Assembly (NCBI GenBank): GCA_014529385.2
Contig: CM043964.1
Location: 106,766,087 to 106,830,086, forward strand
From: Adiantum capillus-veneris
Taxonomy: Eukaryota > Streptophyta > Polypodiopsida > Polypodiales > Pteridaceae
DNA: 64,000 nucleotides
Reading direction: 5' to 3'
Shown here: positions 59,386 through 64,000 of the stretch, in pieces
Numbering within the stretch: the first letter of the stretch is position 1
Layout of the letters: every line of letters begins with the position of its first letter
Made by a program: the position numbers and the translations under genes
The notes under the pieces: generated by a model
The model's database searches: none
Told to the model about the DNA's origin: nothing
Seen by the model: only the letters and a program-made list of their open reading frames with translations

Positions 59386-62300
59386 GCCATGTCTCAAGTC
59401 GTCAAGGAGGGTGGGTAGGGAAGTCTCTCACCATGCCCCCAAAGTGTGGTACCAGGGGCATTAATGTCCCAAACGTTGTAGAAAAAACCTCTTTGTAGTA
59501 GAACCTTGAAGTTGAAATGTATACGGGAACACCCGTTTCTATTGTGAGCAAATCTTCGTAGCCAGTGAACGTGGTAAAACTAGGCCCCATCTAGCAGCTA
59601 TGCCTGTAAGACAACCTAAAAGGTGAATTGGGAAGGAAAAAGTGACTCAGGGATCCTTTGCTGGTGATCAAATTCCTCCACATAAAACCTAAAATCATTA
59701 AAGAAGAAAGATAATCTGAGACAACAAAATAAGGTAAGATGGGAATCTAGCTGGGAACCTTCATGCTCGCTAAAGCCTGCACCTCCCATGCGTAGCAGCC
59801 CCCCTCTCCCTCCATCCCACTTGCCCCCACACCCCCTCCCTCAGCCCTCTCAATCTCATGCCTCCACCCTTCACCTACCCGTGATCTACACACTTCCTCG
59901 TCCCCCTCCCTTTTGCAGCCCACTACATAAGGAAAAAAATTGATGAGGAGATTTGGAGGTGAGAAATCTTAGGTGATATTGCACTATTACTTCCGTTTTT
60001 ATGCAATTGTATGGCCCCATGTATGGCAAGCACAATAGTGATCCTTGTGGGTGCAATTGTAACATCATCTCCTGAAATACATGAAGTGCTAAAAAGGGCA
60101 CCAATATAAAGCTCCACAATATCATAAGAATTTGTGTCCTTGGGAACTCCTTACAAGAGAATAAAAATGGCTTGTCCATCATGCGCAAGTAAAGTGGCCT
60201 AAGACACTAAGGATATGCCCACATAGGGTAGGGGGTGGGGTTTAACAATTACTAGTTACCCCTCCCTCCTCCACTAACTACACCTCAAAAGGGTGTAGTT
60301 AGATTTTGGGCATCTTACCCCCTCCCCTCCTCATGTGTGTGTTTGAGAAGATGTCCAATCAAGGGTCACTTTTTCCACTCTAATAAATTAACCCCTCCCA
60401 TGTTGCAGTACCTTATAAGGAAAGGCAATATTACTCCCTTGTTGCAATGTTGTCTTGGAGACCAATGATTGCACGCCATGGCCACGAAAGGAAACTCCAT
60501 TAAAAGGAATTGGGTGAATTTGTTCGTACATTGAATGCATGGATGGCAAGGCAAATCATGCAAGCGGTGATGGTTGGGCGCTAACTCTAAAAGGAGGGAG
60601 GGCGTAGAAATGGGGGTAACTAGTAGGGTGCTCTACTACCACATACCCCTAAAGGTTTGAACTACTCTTTCTTAAAGGAGGGGGGCCATCAAGATGCAAA
60701 GCCCTCGAAAGGAGTGTTAGGTAATTATGCAAGTGTGTAAGGTGGAGGGGTAAGAATCTGCCAAGAGAATGTCAAAAGAGCTGGCATGACACCGTGCTCA
60801 TTACTTCCTGAAGGTGTCTTATGAAAAATCCAAAACTGATTAGCTTCCATTTGCCGAAGATGATCTTGATGTTGTTATCTCAATACTAAAATAGAATTTT
60901 CAACTGCACTAGGAAGGACAAATCCACAAGTGGCAGTCAACTCTTTAATTGTTCTCTACTGTTTCGGCACTTCTTGCACCAAAGGGCCAATTGGGTGGGA
61001 CAACTCTTGTCTTAGTGGATTGAAGTAAGAGGAGAGCTAGTGATGTAACCCCAAACCCGCCAATCGGGTATGAGTGTAGATTGGAGAAGGTGCAATTGTC
61101 TATACCAATGCATCATAAGTTGGTCTATAAATCAGGCATGCACTGGCTATTGTGTATGTAGGTAGAGAGGAGACTTATGTACTACGTGATCGTTGGCGGA
61201 TATGCTGCAATCAAACGCTAGCATAGTGAGAACAAGACCAAAAAACTAAATGTCAGCCAAGGATGAAGCTTGACCCATAGGCGCATGGGAACAAGTGGAT
61301 GGTTGTCAACCACCTACTCAAACTTCTAAGACAATCACTACTCAAGGAAATCAAACATGGACATCCTATGTGCCCATGAATGCAACTCAACCTACAACGC
61401 TCACACTCTTCAAATCGAGACCAAATGTGCTCGAATCATCACGAAACTCATAGGGCACACTCTACTTACCAAGAGGTCACTACCCTATGGACTCTAACCC
61501 GATATCTTGCATGTAACCACTTCGTGCAACAAATGCGTATGAAGATAGATAGTGTATTATAGGTCATCGTTTTTCATCACCTATGGTCCTAACATGCAAC
61601 TCTACTCACTCTGAACCCATCAATATAAGAACTCACAAAACAGACACACGGTTTGCAAGATAACTCACCCATAAGCTCATGGGAGCTCGCCTCGTGATGG
61701 AACCAAAACTTCGCAAGCTTGGCGTTAGTGCGTAGTCCTCACTGTTACTAACTCATTAGTGATGTCGGCTTTCAAATGGATGCTCCGTAGCATGCGTAGC
61801 AAAGAGATAAGACACGACACACACACGCACACACAGACACAGACACGACACAATGAAAACAATAATTTGATTAACTCAAAAGTTGTTTTAGGGTTACAAA
61901 AATTGGCTTATATACAATCCTCCTTAGAGGCTCATTCCCACCAAAAATGATCTCTTAACACTTACGAAATATCTCAACTTCTCATCAAAATTCAATAATA
62001 CAAAAGTGGTGTAACATTTAATGGCCTAGTAACTTGTGTGTAGCGGAAAATAGCATGAACATAGTGAGCATTTCATTAGGATAGATTCCTAATTACAATA
62101 ACAAGAGTCCTTGGGTGGAGAGAGCAACAAAAATCATAACACCAAGTTAGATAGCATGAACAATACTTCAAAAGAGAGAGAAATTAAGCTATTGACAACA
62201 GTTGAGGACCGGATTTACATGGAGCCGGTCCCCCCTCCAAAAGGCTTTGTATTATGGTTTCTCCCATCAAGAGAAACATTTTACAATACAATTCTTTGTG

Positions 62301-62928
62301 TTTCTTCAATACTAGCTAGTGCAATGAAGATGGAAGCTTCAAGCACTAAGCAAAACACTTATCAAACACAACATCAATTCCCTCACGGTGTCAGACCTAA
62401 GACCTCACACACCTTCGAAGATGGTGAGAGCTAGCGGGGTATGAGAGTAGATTGAGAGGAAGAAGGAGTAGTCTTACGAGAAAGATGTACATCTCCTCAC
62501 ATAATCACTCATATCAACATAGCTTAGCTTAGTAATTAGCATGGTAGAGGAGATGAGCATGCATTGAAGCTTGGCTCTTGGTTGGATTTGCATCATAAAG
62601 CCAAGAGTTGTTGGTGTAGGCCTCCGTTCTCACAAGCTTGGAGTAGGTGATAAGCTTTCCATTAAAGCTTGAGAAGGAGAGAGAGAGTCTTCTTGCTTCA
62701 CACATGAGTTTTTGGGAGTGTGTGTGGATAATGCCTTGAAAAAATCAGCCCCCCCTCTCTTTTGGTCGACCCCTCTTGCTATTTGCTCATGATGCAACCC
62801 TATTGGCCCTTTCCAAGCTTAGCCAATGAGTATTAAGAAGCATAAGTGATAGCGTTCTGACATGTGTCCCCCTTTCCCCTTTTGTGAGAGCTTTAGGTAA
62901 TTAATTAATGCAACTAAACTCTCATTGG

Positions 62929-63130
62929 ACCCCTTTGTCTCTTGGCCAATAGGAATCAAGCAAGCCATTGGGCTGCTGAATGCTCATTGGATCCCTTGAG
63001 AGACTGTCCAATAGTCTTCTAGAGGGCTTAATTCTTATTGGTTCTTTTATTAAGTGTTTTAGAATTAATTAAACTAGATTTACTTTAGCCTAATTCTCAT
63101 TGGTCCACCTCCAAGGCCATCCAATAGGAT
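62929..63130. repeat. Three CATTGG/CCAATAG blocks
   Basis: Three spaced blocks of the form CTCATTGG-CCC/CCACC-TTG-CCAATAG occur at about 62929, 62983 and 63098, each with an inverted CATTGG/CCAAT pair. Confidence 0.55.
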
Positions 63131-64000
63131 TTGAGTACACGTTGTGGGCATCTGGGCTAGGGAGCTGACATGTGTCCCTCATTCCCTTTGTGTAAAGGTA
63201 GCTTGTGTGTGTGTGAGAGAGAGAGAGTTTCTCTCTCATACCCTACTTCTTGGGCTCGCCCCCTCCTATGTAGGACTTGAGAAGACTTTTGGGGGCACAC
63301 ACAAAGCATCCATTTTCCCTAGAGTGTGACCTTTGGACACAACCTTTGAATTTTGGAACCTTAACATTTTGGAAGTCTTAATGGGCTGAACCTTAGGGTC
63401 TTTTAAGCCCATTGTTGCACATTGCTCTTTTGCAGATGGCTCCTCCATTTGAATCCCTATTTTCCCTCCTTTGGATCCTTACTGCGGGCCGGTTTGCCAG
63501 CTTAACCCATATTCTAGCTTTTTCTCCCCTGGCACTTCCCCATATTAAATGATCAGTTTAACATGAGAAAATAATATAGGAGAATTAGATATTAGTTATT
63601 ATGACATTAGCTCTCTCTTGAAATCATAATCGTCCTTGACTATGGGGTAGAGAAGATAAAGCATAGTCATTAGTCCTTTTTCTAGCGAGTAGAGGATCCC
63701 TATGTTACCCTACGACATCGTTCCAGAATGGATGACTAGTCCATTTGGCACTTGAGAGCTTAAGCTGCCGTAAGCATGTCTGCACATTAGTCCTATCAAT
63801 CTTCCTTAGTAGAGTGACAAGCTCTACTTGGTGTTCGGGAGACGTCGTCTCCACAAACTTGATCTAAGCATGCATACTACTTCATTTTTGTGCACAATAA
63901 AGAAAAAGCGAGTCTTATAAGACCAAAACTTTGTTCATTTTTTAACATTTGTACATTTGCTTACTCTTGGGAAGCATTGTAAGCATTGACAAGGTTTTGT

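Larger units (their letters stand above)
58992..64000. other. No gene seen to the window end
   Basis: Only short open frames and low-complexity stretches are present (C-rich at 59800-59900, a CA-rich strip near 61820-61850, GA at 63217-63226). I see no RNA gene, LTR pair or conserved domain. Tandem units at 59302-59385 and CATTGG/CCAATAG blocks near 62929-63130 are listed separately. Confidence 0.55.

Overview
This window looks like nuclear DNA of a land plant with a repeat-rich genome. A fern is the best guess: the PLS-class pentatricopeptide-repeat (PPR) proteins have the style I associate with leptosporangiate ferns (inference, not proven). Host content is sparse: one intact intronless PPR gene on the minus strand (43587-46031), a second copy of its 3' end at the left edge, a tRNA-Gly(UCC) present twice, and a dispersed PPR fragment. 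Nearly everything else is transposable elements, many nested.

Layout. (1) 1-4927 and 39478-44352 are arms of a large, almost identical inverted repeat. Each holds the PPR 3' end, the tRNA, microsatellites and a piece of a retrotransposon gag. The left arm runs off the window edge. (2) 4928-8040 has no gene, only short tandem repeats. (3) About 8041-22840 is a candidate large DNA transposon. It has two genes reading in from the left (a spliced transposase-like gene, then a divergent histone H3 gene with a very long tail) and two spliced unknown genes reading in from the right, the outer one with a ubiquitin-like C-terminus. A 5.5 kb Ty1/copia element with perfect target-site duplications sits inside the transposase-like gene. 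(4) About 23-39 kb is a mosaic of Ty3/gypsy-type relics: a decayed integrase, head-to-head LTR pieces, a large internal region without reverse transcriptase, and a second LTR family with the same polypurine tract. (5) 46.1-50.3 kb is a decayed Penelope-like retroelement (PLE) with no visible GIY-YIG endonuclease, followed by a complete hammerhead ribozyme motif. (6) 50.8-54.9 kb is a complete non-autonomous LTR element with 1.25 kb LTRs, inserted in an older LTR element whose 5' LTR is at 55211-55678. (7) 56-59 kb has a LINE endonuclease relic, the PPR fragment and a gypsy RNase H tail. (8) From 59 kb to the end I see no gene.

The most unusual content is the histone-H3-bearing element at 8-23 kb. 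Its H3-like protein keeps the exact canonical start MARTKQTAR and a recognisable histone fold, separated by about 190 residues of unrelated tail. The four inward-facing genes suggest one mobile unit combining a transposase-like protein, a chromatin-like protein and two accessory proteins. This unit is an inference from gene order, short introns, the cytosine/thymine-rich leaders at both ends and matching poly-G/poly-C ends. A recurring theme is that many reading frames here are broken by isolated stop codons rather than frameshifts, which fits cytosine deamination in methylated repeats. The PLE is an exception, with several frameshifts.
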